The position numbers and the translations under genes are program-made. Positions 63,701-64,000 of a DNA stretch of 64,000 bases are shown in pieces. This DNA comes from an uncultured Archangium sp. (GTDB lineage Bacteria > Myxococcota > Myxococcia > Myxococcales > Myxococcaceae), in contig CAIVGN010000046.1 in NCBI GenBank assembly GCA_903905455.1, forward strand, positions 62,001 through 126,000. Direction: 5' to 3'. The notes beneath the pieces were generated by a model. That model did not search any database, had not been told where the DNA came from, and saw nothing but the letters and a program-made list of their open reading frames with translations. Within the stretch, counting starts at the first letter, position 1. Each line of letters begins with the position of its first letter.

Positions 63701-64000
63701 GACGACTTCGTGTTCATCGTGCGGCCCGACCAGGTCGACGCGATCTGCCAGCGGGTCATCGACTCGTTCGATCGCATCATCCCCCTCTATTACGAGCGGG
63801 CCGATCGCGAGCGCGGCTACATCGAGGCGGACGATCGGTACGGCCAGCGCCGGCGTTTCCCGGTGATGAGCGTGTCCATCGCCGCGGTGATGAACGACGG
63901 CACCATCGATCACCCCGAGCTCGCCCAGAAGGCCGCGGAGCTGAAGAAGCGCGCCAAGGCGATCAGCGGGAGCGTGGTGTTGCGCAGCGACCAGGCCGAG
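60725..64000 (+). CDS. Large hybrid histidine kinase with three receivers and a GGDEF-like domain (continues past window)
   Basis: 1092 codons are visible and the frame has no stop before the window end. No membrane span. Order: receiver 1 with Asp54 (MITDQKMPD) and TKPWD; a GAF domain (about 150-290); a PAS domain (about 305-415, VEAMGDGVILTDAKGGVVV); HisKA with His432 (VISHELRTPL); HATPase with NQVINNLLTNAVKF and GTGLGLSICK intact; receiver 2 with Asp716 (ITLDHRLPD); receiver 3 with Asp838 (LLLDVALPD). The last part is GGDEF-like (LDLDNLKAFNDFYGFAK) with AGDDF at 991-995 in place of GGDEF. The start is GTG; there is no Shine-Dalgarno. Confidence 0.92.
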   Translation, partial: MPLKPIILCVDDEQNVLDVLCRMFDRMATVLTAKSGPEALDILRSRPVDLMITDQKMPDMTGIELVRAARKEGMGITTILLTAYTNPNDLIAAINDGQVFRYVTKPWDINDLTMTVRNALSVAQLRKEKERLLESLHKRIEALNVMYEVSRQSATDAPSLDAIVDRLLSTIGRVLPHDASAVLIEASDAQTAALRIRCTTGLTETALLHVKDSVLGSHRKAAGVVLTEDRVITNVAGHVGAVADGLSTFACAISVPLVSQQQTVGTLSLFSTRPDSYSTEDGELLDLLVNQTTDAITHVRAAEREARLRIEQMVEAMGDGVILTDAKGGVVVVNGAARTYLHLPQGEPRPTFDQLTTALGLSPFDLVRGWEYGGTKTMREELKFGDRDLELVVTPVATPAKELKGLVLVLRDVSEQKLLTQRKDEFVGVISHELRTPLTSIAGALDLVLNRLAGDVTEKQRRFLTMARDSTERLNLLVDDLLDLAKFEQGAMRMDFQLMRLDELVKTAVERYGPSFAERGVEVALETTATDVKLLADPNRLNQVINNLLTNAVKFTAGGGQVKVVVGRSTEAPGSAVLSVWNSGEPIAEADLERIFDRFEQARTAKTRSVPGTGLGLSICKTIVEAHGGRIWAEPSPDGARFVAVFPEQPPEQVPAPDDQVRPSRGTVLIVEDEPQLAWLLKAQLLNAGLKVVVAGRAEEALTVARKLRPDVITLDHRLPDVEGLKLLEIFRHDPETKAARTIVVSGLDVRAEAVRAGASGFLQKPVTAASFLSSVEAALKERHGGRGRVLVVDDDPQITAICAEVLANQGFDVASAGSIAEAKLSISRKRPELLLLDVALPDGDGFQFFEALKADRAGGPLSVIFISARSDTSAKVRALKLGGDDYLTKPFDALELGARVESVLRRRTSDTSASPTTQLPGSAAIEREVQRRLGERSPFAFCYLDLDNLKAFNDFYGFAKADGVVRQTADILREVVAQVGDGSEFVGHVAGDDFVFIVRPDQVDAICQRVIDSFDRIIPLYYERADRERGYIEADDRYGQRRRFPVMSVSIAAVMNDGTIDHPELAQKAAELKKRAKAISGSVVLRSDQAE

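Overview
The window is chromosomal DNA of a GC-rich bacterium, most likely a myxobacterium (Myxococcota, probably suborder Cystobacterineae). This is an inference from gene content. The evidence is a triple bactofilin cluster followed by a PadC-like ParB/CTPase-fold gene, lipoproteins with Asp-Ala-Gly linkers, hybrid histidine kinases with terminal receiver and GGDEF-like domains, a PEGA-type Ser/Thr kinase, and LexA boxes that fit the Myxococcus consensus as I recall it. Codon use is uniformly GC-rich, which is why almost every real gene has long shadow frames.

Layout. 1-2450: dxs and tlyA. 2454-6254 (minus): OmpA-family protein and a lipoprotein. 6362-18652 (plus): hybrid kinase and TPR protein, alpha/beta hydrolase, three bactofilins with padC, pyrE and a lipoprotein, a membrane/HEAT/cyclic-nucleotide-binding protein, and nadK. 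18653-21692 (minus): two calpain-like cysteine proteases and a beta-helix protein. 21777-28467: a six-repeat surface lipoprotein, slyX and a SWIM/SNF2 helicase that ends at a strong hairpin. 28500-35630 looks accessory: a hydrolase, a secreted metalloprotease, a sorbosone-dehydrogenase-like protein, a 41-residue membrane protein, two decayed response-regulator fragments sharing a 61-bp repeat, and a cupin-TetR operon with a NemR-type operator. 35757-40824: SOS-controlled recN, a PP2C phosphatase, an M23 peptidase, moaC and a WD40 protein. 40833-49068: Nudix, trypsin-like protease, SRPBCC, YceI, an operon of MoxR ATPase, VWA and cNMP-binding protein, a 2OG oxygenase and a PilZ-AMIN fusion. 49104-50155: a TSUP transporter followed by a SelW-like selenoprotein with an in-frame TGA and a SECIS-like hairpin, closed by a terminator. 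50179-57381: lipoprotein, ATP-grasp ligase and zinc metallopeptidase pair, Ser/Thr kinase, ABC-F ATPase, lexA. 57432-60672: an Mla-type lipid transport operon led by a lipoprotein. 60725-end: a large multi-receiver kinase that runs off the window.

Functional threads. recN and lexA appear to form an SOS regulon. Several proteins join signalling to the envelope: PilZ-TM-AMIN, kinase-TM-PEGA and MFS-HEAT-cNMP. Many genes overlap by four bases (GTGA or ATGA), so translational coupling is common. Several monocistronic or first genes have a TANNNT hexamer 6-12 nt before the start codon, which suggests leaderless or very short-leader transcripts.

The least expected items are the selenoprotein, which frame-based annotation would miss, the PilZ-AMIN fusion, the tandem calpain-like proteases without signal peptides, and the NemR-type cupin operon. 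No rRNA, tRNA, CRISPR array, insertion sequence or phage gene was recognised.
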